From contig JAGBZE010000204.1 in assembly GCA_017628435.1 (NCBI GenBank), forward strand, positions 1 to 5,995: DNA of 5,995 nt. Direction: 5' to 3'. The notes under the pieces were generated by a model, which was not told where the DNA came from, made no database searches, and was given only the letters and a program-made list of their open reading frames with translations. Below, one piece after another: positions 1 to 5,973 of the stretch. Made by a program: the position numbers and the translations under genes. The stretch is from Akkermansia sp. (lineage in GTDB: Bacteria; Verrucomicrobiota; Verrucomicrobiia; Verrucomicrobiales; Akkermansiaceae). Within the stretch, counting starts at the first letter, position 1, and every line of letters starts with the position of its first letter.

Positions 1-109
1 GGCTGTTGAAGAAAGCGTCGATTTCTTCGCGGGTCTGCGGGTCGTAATTCTCCCAGGGGAAGATGCGGTCCGGCAGAGCGGGTTTGATGTAGAGTTCGGG
101 ATTAGCCAT
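1..109 (-). CDS. 5' end of an unidentified gene downstream of fucK (partial)
   Basis: An ATG at 109 opens a reading frame that stays open for 36 codons to the window edge; the rest of the gene lies to the left. The visible N-terminus begins MANPELYIKPALPDR and continues with a polar, acidic stretch containing FPWENYD and TREEID. There is no signal peptide or membrane segment. Codon choice is GC-rich and like fucK. It follows fucK on the same strand after 43 bp, most of which is the heptamer repeat, so it is probably the next gene of the fuc transcription unit. By pathway logic the missing L-fuculose-1-phosphate aldolase or a lactaldehyde-processing enzyme would fit here. The visible residues do not resemble the E. 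coli FucA or FucO N-termini as I remember them, so I give no function. No Shine-Dalgarno sequence precedes the ATG. Confidence 0.7.
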   Translation of the reverse strand, partial: MANPELYIKPALPDRIFPWENYDPQTREEIDAFFNS

Positions 110-116
110 AGTTTAA

Positions 117-151
117 GTGAATAGGGAATAGTGAATAGGGAATAGGGAATA
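117..151. repeat. Tandem heptamer repeat, five copies
   Basis: Five head-to-tail 7-bp units read GTGAATA, GGGAATA, GTGAATA, GGGAATA, GGGAATA on the plus strand (TATTCMC on the minus strand). They differ only at the second base, in the order T,G,T,G,G. The array ends 1 bp before the fucK stop codon (153-155) and 7 bp before the start codon of the next gene (ATG at 107-109, minus strand), so it makes up almost the whole intergenic gap. It lies outside coding sequence, so copy-number change would alter spacing but not a protein. Confidence 0.9.
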
Positions 152-152
152 A

Positions 153-1574
153 TTAACTGTACAGTTCGGCGTAGGCGGGGCGCTGTTCGCCGGGGGTGAT
201 GGTGGTGTAGGTGATGCCGAAGGAATCGCGGCAGGCCTCGGGGGATTCGAATACGCCGGCACCGGCAAAGGCATACATGGCAGCACCCAGCACCGTGCTT
301 TCCGATACATTGGAAATGCGGATGGGCAGGCCGAGGATATCGGCACGCATCTGGGTCCACACCTTGTTGCGGGCACCGCCACCCACCAGCAGCAGGTCGG
401 TGGACTTGAAGCCACCCACTTTCTCCAGCTTCTCCAGGCGCTGCTTGAGGCGCAGGGTGAGAGCCTCCATGGCGGCGCGGTAGATGTGCGCGCGGGTGCG
501 GCCCAGCACCAGGCCCTGAATGCTGCCCGGCACGGCATCGCTGGGCAGGAAATCGGGGATGAGCTTCACGCCATCGCAGCCGGGGGCAATCTTCTCTGCC
601 TCGGCATCCATGGTATCGAAGCTTTCGCCATTGTAGCAGGTGGCCTTCACCCACTCAATGATGCCGCTGGCAATCCACTGCAGACCGGGGTTGAGCAGAC
701 CGGCCTTGCTGTCGAATTCCACCGTGGCACCGGCGGCGTAGTCCTCAGATTCGAGGGAAGCCTTAGCCGTGCGCAGCATCAGGATTTCCCAGGTACCGCT
801 GGAAAGGAAGGGCTGGTTTTCCTGCACGCCGCTGCCGAAGAGGGCAAACTGCGTGTCGTGGCCCGTGGAAACCACCGGCACAGCATTCGGAAGACCCAGC
901 AGCTCGCAGGCGGCGGGGGTCAGGGTGCCGATGGCATCGCCGGCATTCACCATGGGCGGGAAGAGGCTCTTGCGCACGCCGATGGCGGAGAGAATCTCGC
1001 TGCTCCAGTCGCCGGTGGCCAGGTCAGTCATCTGGGAGGTACCGGCCATGGTGCGGTCGGTGGCCATCACGCCGGTCAGGCGGTGAGCCAGGATATTGGA
1101 GATGAAGAGCCAGGCGTGGGCCTGCTCCAGCAGCTCCGGGCGGTTCTCCTTGAGCCAGATGAGCTTGTAAATCGTATTGAAGGCAAACTCACCCACGCCG
1201 GAAATGGCGTTGAGCTTTGCCTGGGGCATGTATTCGGCCACGCGCTTCATGACCTCGGCCGTGCGCGGGCACTTCCAGGAAATGACGGGGTAAAGCAGTT
1301 CACCGGCAGCATCCACCAGCGCGCCGTCCACACCAAAGGTGGTGATGGTCACCGCCTTCACCTGCGCGGCATCAACCTGCGGCAGAATCTCGCGGGCGCA
1401 GGTTGCCAGCTGGTTCAGGATGCGGTCTGCATTCCACACATGGAAATCCGGGTTCTCTGCCCCGGCATCGGTAGAATTGGGCTGGCTGGATTTCGCCACC
1501 AGCTGCCCCTTATCGTCAACAAGAATGGCGCGTACATTGGTCGCGCCGCAATCTAAGCAAAGTACGTAGGCCAT
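153..1574 (-). CDS. fucK: L-fuculokinase (FGGY-family sugar kinase)
   Basis: Phosphorylates L-fuculose with ATP to L-fuculose 1-phosphate, the second intracellular step of fucose breakdown, in the cytoplasm. The 473-residue product is full length for the family (E. coli FucK is about 470-480). Residues 5-15 carry the N-terminal phosphate-binding motif LCLDCGATNVR. TTFGVDGALVD (78-88) and ISWKCPRT (98-105) are FucK hallmarks, GHDTQFALFG (238-247) holds the expected catalytic base Asp240, and LLLVGGGARN (394-403) is the C-terminal nucleotide-binding motif. All match E. coli FucK closely from memory. I chose the ATG at 1574 because it puts MAYVLCLDCGA in register with family N-termini. An upstream in-frame GTG at 1605-1607 lies inside the loop of a hairpin and would add 11 unconserved residues. 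No Shine-Dalgarno is present; the start is preceded by a T-rich tract that looks like the tail of a terminator. Codon 7 is a rare TTA. Confidence 0.97.
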   Translation of the reverse strand: MAYVLCLDCGATNVRAILVDDKGQLVAKSSQPNSTDAGAENPDFHVWNADRILNQLATCAREILPQVDAAQVKAVTITTFGVDGALVDAAGELLYPVISWKCPRTAEVMKRVAEYMPQAKLNAISGVGEFAFNTIYKLIWLKENRPELLEQAHAWLFISNILAHRLTGVMATDRTMAGTSQMTDLATGDWSSEILSAIGVRKSLFPPMVNAGDAIGTLTPAACELLGLPNAVPVVSTGHDTQFALFGSGVQENQPFLSSGTWEILMLRTAKASLESEDYAAGATVEFDSKAGLLNPGLQWIASGIIEWVKATCYNGESFDTMDAEAEKIAPGCDGVKLIPDFLPSDAVPGSIQGLVLGRTRAHIYRAAMEALTLRLKQRLEKLEKVGGFKSTDLLLVGGGARNKVWTQMRADILGLPIRISNVSESTVLGAAMYAFAGAGVFESPEACRDSFGITYTTITPGEQRPAYAELYS

Positions 1575-1622
1575 AAAAGACAAAAGCGGACAAGCTGCCG
1601 GAAACACTCCGGCAGCTTGTCC
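1575..1622 (-). terminator. Intrinsic terminator or attenuator between fucI and fucK
   Basis: A perfect 15-bp inverted repeat (arms 1588-1602 and 1608-1622, GGACAAGCTGCCGGA) encloses a 5-nt loop. On the minus strand the stem is followed after two bases by TTTTGTCTTTT, which runs directly into the fucK ATG at 1574. The T tract lies only on the minus-strand side, so the signal points in the direction of fucP-fucI transcription. The stem begins 12 nt after the fucI stop codon. If it works as a terminator, fucK and the gene beyond depend on readthrough. It could also protect the 3' end of a fucP-fucI mRNA. I see no separate promoter for fucK. Confidence 0.8.
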
Positions 1623-1634
1623 TGATAAGGTTGA

Positions 1635-3416
1635 TTAATACTTACCGTAGATGGGGCCGAAGTTGGCGCAGGCGCGGAAGTCTGCGCTTTCGGGGCATGC
1701 GGTGCCGAAGAGGTCCCATGCAGCCGGGCGATATACCTTGTCCTCGGGCACGTTGTGAGCGTATACCGGGATGCGGAGCATGGAAGCCAGGGTGATGATA
1801 TCGGCACCGATGTGGCCGTAGGTCCAGGCACCGTGGTTGGCGCCCATGTTGGCCATGACGGTGTACACATCCTTGAAGCCGCCCTTGCCGGTGAGGCGGG
1901 GGGCAAACCAGGTGGTGGGCCAACCCGGGTCGGTGCGCTGGTCGAGCTTATCGTTCACATCCTGAGGCAGGTCGCAGGTCCAGCCTTCCACGATGGTGAG
2001 CACGGGGCCCTGGCCCTTCACGAGGTTCATGCGAATCATGGTAATCGGCACATTGCCCTTGGACACGAAGTGGAGGGAGTAGCCGCCGCCGCGGAAGTAT
2101 TCGCGGTTAGCCGGGCACCACTCGGAAGCACCCATCATAGCCTCGATATCGGCCTGGGTGGTCTCGCCGGTCTTCTTCATGATGGGGGTACCATCCTCAG
2201 CGGTGGAGTGCATGTTGCCGTCCAGAGCGGTGGAACCGGAGTTGATGAGGTGCATGATACCGTCCTTGGCCAGACCTTCCATGGTGTAGCCGGTCACGCG
2301 CTTCACAGCGGCGGGAGACCAGTAGGTGCGGATATCGGAGAAGCAGGCAGCGCGGCCGGTAAGCTGGTGCAGCAGGAGCATGCACACACCATTCATGGCA
2401 TCATTTTCCGTGGCGAAGGGAATAGCCTCGCGCGGGCCGTTCCAGTCGAAGGTGCTGTTGAGGATGGACTCGGCCATATCGCCGTTGGGGTAGAAGTCCG
2501 TCCAATGACGCTGACCCTGGAAACCACCGCAGATTGCGTTGAAGCCCAGGCCCTCTTCCTCGCGGTCGATAGTCTTGAGGTAGGGGTTGCCGTGCATCAT
2601 ATCGCGGAAGATGATGGTCATGAGGATGGATTCACGCAGGGTGCGCTCCTTCTCCTCGGGGGAAAGAACGAGGTCGGGGCGGTTGCGATCCGGACCAATC
2701 TTCACATACTTCTTGGCCCATTCCATGGCCAGGTCGAACTCGGCCTTGTCGTAGATGCCCAGCTCCATGCGGCGGCGCACTTCGGTCATATCGACAGCCT
2801 GCACGCGCATGCCCATGTAGCTTTCCCAGAAGTTCTGGTCAACGATGGAACCGGCGATACCCATGGAGCAGCCACCGATGGAGAGGTAGCCCTTGCCACG
2901 CAGGGTAGCCACGGTCAGACCGGCGCGGGCGAAGCGCAGAATCTTCTCAGCCACGTCCTCAGGGATAGAAGTATCATCGGCATCCTGCACATCATGACCG
3001 TAGATAGAGAATGCGGGCACACCCTTCTGGGCGTAGCCGGCCAGAGCAGCGGCCAGATACACAGCGCCGGGGCGCTCGGTACCGTTGAAGCCCCAGATTG
3101 CCTTGGGCGTGGTGGCATCGGTCTCGAAGGTTTCGGTGATGTAGCACCAGCAGGGAGTCACGATAAGGGAGCAGCCCACGTTGTTCTCAGCGAACTTCTG
3201 GTTGCAGGCAGCAGCCTCAGCCGGACCACCGATGGTGGTATCGGCGATGATGCACTTCACAGGCTGGCCGTTGGCATGCGTCACGTTGGCCTCGATGAGG
3301 GCGGCGGCAGCCTTGGCCATATTCATGGTCTGATCCTCCAGCGACTCACGAACGCCGAGGCGGCGGCCGTCAATCGTCGGGCGAATCCCGATGGTGGGCA
3401 ATGTATCGTACTTCAT
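1635..3416 (-). CDS. fucI: L-fucose isomerase
   Basis: Interconverts L-fucose and L-fuculose, and in related enzymes D-arabinose and D-ribulose, in the cytoplasm. The family enzyme is a Mn2+-dependent homohexamer. The 593-residue product is almost the same length as E. coli FucI (591). The N-terminus IGIRPTIDGRRLGVRESLE (9-27) is diagnostic, as are TPCWCY (87-92), KAIWGFNGTERPGA (105-118), YGHDVQDADDTS (139-150) and GFQGQRHWTD (298-307). The known metal ligands are kept at the E. coli positions: Glu337 in ATEND, Asp361 in SDIRTYWSP and His528 in GANHG. The ATG at 3416 is the only start that keeps the family N-terminus. It lies 27 bp after the fucP stop codon with no Shine-Dalgarno and no visible promoter between, so it is probably co-transcribed with fucP. 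No TTA, CTA or TCA codon occurs in codons 1-554. Confidence 0.99.
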   Translation of the reverse strand: MKYDTLPTIGIRPTIDGRRLGVRESLEDQTMNMAKAAAALIEANVTHANGQPVKCIIADTTIGGPAEAAACNQKFAENNVGCSLIVTPCWCYITETFETDATTPKAIWGFNGTERPGAVYLAAALAGYAQKGVPAFSIYGHDVQDADDTSIPEDVAEKILRFARAGLTVATLRGKGYLSIGGCSMGIAGSIVDQNFWESYMGMRVQAVDMTEVRRRMELGIYDKAEFDLAMEWAKKYVKIGPDRNRPDLVLSPEEKERTLRESILMTIIFRDMMHGNPYLKTIDREEEGLGFNAICGGFQGQRHWTDFYPNGDMAESILNSTFDWNGPREAIPFATENDAMNGVCMLLLHQLTGRAACFSDIRTYWSPAAVKRVTGYTMEGLAKDGIMHLINSGSTALDGNMHSTAEDGTPIMKKTGETTQADIEAMMGASEWCPANREYFRGGGYSLHFVSKGNVPITMIRMNLVKGQGPVLTIVEGWTCDLPQDVNDKLDQRTDPGWPTTWFAPRLTGKGGFKDVYTVMANMGANHGAWTYGHIGADIITLASMLRIPVYAHNVPEDKVYRPAAWDLFGTACPESADFRACANFGPIYGKY

Positions 3417-3443
3417 ATACGTTTGATTTGGGTTAAATGGTTC

Positions 3444-4985
3444 TTATTTATCAGAGGAAGTAGTGGGCTTGCGGAAAATGAGGCTGTATACCAGCACCAC
3501 CGCAAAGCAGATGGCGGGCACGATGAAGGAAGCACGCACCGCAGCGTGGGAGGTGCCCAGGTTCGTATCCCAGGTGTTGTCCATACCGGCGGTCAGGAAC
3601 AGCCAGCAGGATTCAGCATCGCCGATGATGCCGGCCATCCAGGGGGTAATAAGAGCGCCACCCAGAATAGCCATGATAAGACCGGCGGCACCCAGCTTCA
3701 CATCGCGCTGGTTCAAACCACCGAGGGCAATACCGTAGATGGTCGGGAACATAAGGCTCATGCAGCCGGACATGGCGATGAGGCAGAGCACATTGGCGGA
3801 GAAATCAAGCCCCCCGATGCTGAAGAGCACCGTGCTGGGCAGGTAGATGGTACCGGCGCAGGTAGCAATGGCACCAATGGCAAACAGGCTCATCATGCTG
3901 GCAGGGTTGAACTTCTTCATGTAGTAAGTAGCCACCCAGCGGCAGATGATGAAGAGGATGATGGAAATCAGGTAGTAGGTGGCAGCAGTGGCGGGGGTCA
4001 CACCCAGTTCCTTGCAGCAGTACACGTTCAGGTAGGTCCAGGCGGCAATCTGCACGCCCACATAGAAGAACTGCGCAATCACGCCGCACCAGTAGCGGGG
4101 CTGGCTCAGCAGAGAGAACAGCATGGTGCGGTAGTCTCCCACCAGGAACAGGTAGGCAATCGGGCCCAGTGTACCGCAGAGCACCCAGGTCACCTTATCC
4201 ATGTCCGGGAAGAGGAAATAGAGCACAGTGAGAGGCACAATAGCAAACAAAGCAGCCACAAACACACGGAGACCGCTACCCTGAGAAGTCTCAGCAGAAG
4301 AAGACTCCTGGGTATCCTTGGCACGCAGGAAGAAGAGCCAGATAAAGAACGCTATGGCGCAAAGTCCTACATAGGGAGCGCACACCCAGAACAGCTCGCT
4401 GTGCACAATTTCCTTGAGCTGCTCGGCAGGCATGGCGGCGCGCTCATCGGCAGTAGCGGGGTTCAGGTTGCTCAGAATCAGCTGCTGAGCCAGGAAAATA
4501 CCGGCAATGGAACCCACCGGGTTGAACGCCTGCGCAAAGTTCAGACGACGCACGGCGGTCTTCTCCGGCCCCAGGGAAATCACATACGGATTACACGTGG
4601 TCTCCAGCACAGAGCAGCCGCAAGCAACCACAAAGATGGCGATGAAATAAATCTCGAAACTCTGGTTGATGCAAGCCGGGATGTAGCACAGAGCGCCCAG
4701 AATATACACACCCAGGCCAATCAGCACACCCTTCTTGTACGAAAATTCCTCGATGAGAATGGAAGCAAAAATAGCCAGCACAGCGTAGGCACCATAGAAA
4801 GCCACCTGCACCAGAGCCGCCTTCTCCTGAGGGATGGTAAAGATATTCTTGAAGGCCGGCACCAGGTTGTCGGTCATATTATTCAGCAGGCCCCACAGGG
4901 CAAAACAGCTGACCAGCATAAAGAACACCGGGCGGAACTTGCGAGGCACCACCGGCGTCAGATCCTTCTGGGCATTTGTGCTCAT
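3444..4985 (-). CDS. fucP: L-fucose:H+ symporter, MFS permease, enlarged form
   Basis: Inner-membrane major facilitator protein that brings in L-fucose with a proton. The first half aligns with E. coli FucP: LWGLLNNMTDNLVPAF (30-45) holds Asp39, equivalent to the proton/sugar-site Asp46, and GCSVLETTCNPYV (123-135) holds Glu128, equivalent to Glu135. The second half keeps IAQFFYVGVQIAAWTYL (303-319) and MFPTIYGIAL (412-421). The usual 12 membrane segments can be placed. The product is 513 residues, about 75 more than E. coli FucP. Roughly 45 extra residues lie between TM6 and TM7 and include two further hydrophobic stretches, about 239-259 and 265-283. About 27 more, polar and rich in Asn/Thr/Asp, lie at about 455-482 before the last helix. 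Transport of a related sugar cannot be excluded, but fucI and fucK next door make fucose by far the likeliest. The ATG at 4985 is 9 bp from a good -10 box. Confidence 0.95.
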   Translation of the reverse strand: MSTNAQKDLTPVVPRKFRPVFFMLVSCFALWGLLNNMTDNLVPAFKNIFTIPQEKAALVQVAFYGAYAVLAIFASILIEEFSYKKGVLIGLGVYILGALCYIPACINQSFEIYFIAIFVVACGCSVLETTCNPYVISLGPEKTAVRRLNFAQAFNPVGSIAGIFLAQQLILSNLNPATADERAAMPAEQLKEIVHSELFWVCAPYVGLCAIAFFIWLFFLRAKDTQESSSAETSQGSGLRVFVAALFAIVPLTVLYFLFPDMDKVTWVLCGTLGPIAYLFLVGDYRTMLFSLLSQPRYWCGVIAQFFYVGVQIAAWTYLNVYCCKELGVTPATAATYYLISIILFIICRWVATYYMKKFNPASMMSLFAIGAIATCAGTIYLPSTVLFSIGGLDFSANVLCLIAMSGCMSLMFPTIYGIALGGLNQRDVKLGAAGLIMAILGGALITPWMAGIIGDAESCWLFLTAGMDNTWDTNLGTSHAAVRASFIVPAICFAVVLVYSLIFRKPTTSSDK

Positions 4986-4994
4986 ATCGTGCGC

Positions 4995-5022
4995 ATTTTA
5001 TCATAATCAGCCGTCAGGTCAA
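4995..5022 (-). promoter_or_regulatory. Sigma70-like promoter for fucP-fucI(-fucK)
   Basis: On the minus strand, TTGACC (5017-5022, 5 of 6 matches to the -35 consensus) and TAAAAT (4995-5000, 5 of 6 matches to the -10 consensus) are separated by 16 bp. Only 9 bp separate the -10 box from the fucP ATG, so the predicted transcript starts about 2-4 nt before the start codon. The -10 box overlaps a short palindrome, TTATCATAA, at 4998-5006. Confidence 0.65.
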
Positions 5023-5023
5023 C

Positions 5024-5066
5024 ACGGAAAAACCGTTTCATTTGAATTCCTCAGCATTTTCATTGA
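5024..5066. promoter_or_regulatory. Possible operator motifs between the divergent promoters
   Basis: Between the two -35 boxes lie a short inverted repeat, ACGG-AAAAA-CCGT (5024-5036), directly behind the fucP -35 box, and a direct repeat, TTTCATTTGA (5036-5045) and TTTCATTGA (5058-5066). The direct repeats start 22 bp apart, about two helical turns, and the second overlaps the fucU -35 box. The placement would suit a fucose-responsive regulator acting on both promoters. The motifs are short and match no site I can name, so chance is a serious alternative. Confidence 0.25.
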
Positions 5067-5091
5067 CTCGCCCGCGCGCATGTGGCAAGAT
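5063..5091 (+). promoter_or_regulatory. Sigma70-like promoter for fucU-queD
   Basis: TTGACT (5063-5068, 5 of 6 to the -35 consensus) is followed after 17 bp by CAAGAT (5086-5091), a weaker -10 box (3 of 6, but keeping the important second A and final T). As with fucP on the other strand, 9 bp separate the -10 box from the chosen ATG at 5101, predicting a nearly leaderless message. A promoter here would rule out the in-frame ATG at 5080 as the fucU start. Confidence 0.5.
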
Positions 5092-5100
5092 ACCGGTGTT

Positions 5101-5523
5101 ATGTTGAAAGGAATTTCCCCCGTTGTATCCCCCGCCCTGCTCAAAATCCTGGCCGAAATGGGGCATGGTGATGAGATTGTGCTTTCCGATGCCCATTTCC
5201 CGGCACACACCTTCAACAGTACCGTAGTGCGCGCCGATGGTCTGGGGGTGGATACCCTGCTCAAGGGCATCATCCCCCTGTTTGAGCTGGACAGCTACGC
5301 CACCCCCGTCATCATGATGGAAGCTGTACCCGGCGATACCCTCGACCCCGCCGTGGAGGCCAAGTACCGCGCCGCCATGGGGTACGAAGGCACCATCGAG
5401 CGCATGGAACGCTACGCTTTCTACGAGCGCGCCAAGCAGGCCTACGCCTGCGTCATCTCCGGCGAAACGGCCAAGTACGGCAACATCATCATCAAGAAGG
5501 GCGTCACCCCCATCTGCGACTAA
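5101..5523 (+). CDS. fucU: L-fucose mutarotase (RbsD/FucU family)
   Basis: Speeds exchange between the alpha and beta anomers of L-fucose in the cytoplasm, supplying the alpha form used by FucI. The product is 140 residues, the same as E. coli FucU, and similar throughout. Near the N-terminus MGHGDEI (20-26) holds the family catalytic His22 and SDAHFPAH (29-36) follows. IIPLFELDSYA (57-67) and GDTLDP (78-83) lie in the middle, and AFYERAKQAYA (106-116) and GETAKYGNIIIKKGVTP (121-137) towards the end. The ATG at 5101 gives the MLKxISP N-terminus of the family; in-frame ATGs further upstream, such as 5080, would add unrelated residues and lie within or before the promoter. It diverges from fucP rather than lying inside the fucPIK unit. 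Its stop codon touches the start of the next gene. No Shine-Dalgarno is seen. Confidence 0.97.
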   Translation: MLKGISPVVSPALLKILAEMGHGDEIVLSDAHFPAHTFNSTVVRADGLGVDTLLKGIIPLFELDSYATPVIMMEAVPGDTLDPAVEAKYRAAMGYEGTIERMERYAFYERAKQAYACVISGETAKYGNIIIKKGVTPICD

Positions 5524-5973
5524 ATGTACCGCATCTGCAAAAGCATTGAGCTGGAAAGCGGCCACCTGCTCTCCAAACACCCCGGCAACTGCCAGTTCCC
5601 GCACGGCCACACCCGCAGCGTGGAGCTCGTCTTTGCGGCCGAGACCCTGGATGAGCACGAGATGGTCATGGATTTCAAGGCTATCAAGGAGATGATGGGC
5701 GAGTTCCTGGAGCAGTTCGACCACGCGCTCTGCATGAACACCAATGACCCGAACTACGAGAAGTTCCGCGAAATCTACGGCGACCGCATCATCCCCTTCG
5801 AACAAGGAGACCCCACCAGCGAAGCCATGGCCCGCGTAGTGTTCCAGCATGCCGCCGCAGCCCTCAAAAATGCCCAGGCCGGCAACTGCACCTACCCGGT
5901 GCGTCCCTGCGTCCGACTGGAACGTGTCCGCGTCTGGGAAACCAGCAGCAGCTGGGCCGAATACGAGGGGTAA
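5524..5973 (+). CDS. queD: QueD/6-pyruvoyl-tetrahydropterin synthase family protein
   Basis: Probably a 6-carboxy-5,6,7,8-tetrahydropterin synthase, which turns dihydroneopterin triphosphate into the precursor of preQ0 and queuosine; a 6-pyruvoyl-tetrahydropterin synthase activity is the alternative. The 149-residue product shows the zinc ligands His14, His27 and His29 (SGH, then HGH), the catalytic Cys23 in NCQFPHGH with the Cys-x3-His-Gly-His spacing, VMDF (48-51), FDHAL (65-69) with the second catalytic residue pair Asp66-His67, PTSE (97-100), and the substrate-binding Glu139 in WETSS near the end. It is longer than E. coli QueD (about 120): His67 to PTSE spans about 30 residues instead of about 14, and further residues lie before the C-terminal strand. 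The ATG follows the fucU stop codon with no gap (TAAATG), so translation is probably coupled. The family is clear; the exact reaction is inferred, with no other queuosine gene in view. Confidence 0.88.
   Translation: MYRICKSIELESGHLLSKHPGNCQFPHGHTRSVELVFAAETLDEHEMVMDFKAIKEMMGEFLEQFDHALCMNTNDPNYEKFREIYGDRIIPFEQGDPTSEAMARVVFQHAAAALKNAQAGNCTYPVRPCVRLERVRVWETSSSWAEYEG

Noticed and set aside
117..151. CRISPR-like array or mobile element end
   Set aside because: Units are only 7 bp with no spacers, and there is no transposase or inverted repeat; this is a simple tandem repeat.
486..1556. Plus-strand open frame of 356 codons opposite fucK
   Set aside because: Same artefact as above; no domain-like pattern, and fucK is certain.
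1575..1607. Upstream GTG start for fucK at 1607
   Set aside because: The GTG lies in the loop of the hairpin and adds 11 residues not found in the family; the ATG at 1574 matches the FucK N-terminus.
1755..5006. Plus-strand open frame of 1083 codons opposite fucI and fucP
   Set aside because: It is exactly codon-aligned with the sense genes, its composition (His, Gly, Ala, Glu) is what reverse-complemented GC-rich codons give, and fucI and fucP are unmistakable on the other strand. Kept only as a codon-usage observation.
4834..5100. N-terminal extension of fucU up to 4834, or start at 5080
   Set aside because: The extension would overlap fucP and the promoters, and the added residues are unrelated to FucU; the ATG at 5101 gives exactly the family length of 140.
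5038..5850. Minus-strand open frame of 270 codons opposite fucU and queD
   Set aside because: Shadow of two confidently identified plus-strand genes; low-complexity composition rich in Val, Gly, His and Ala.
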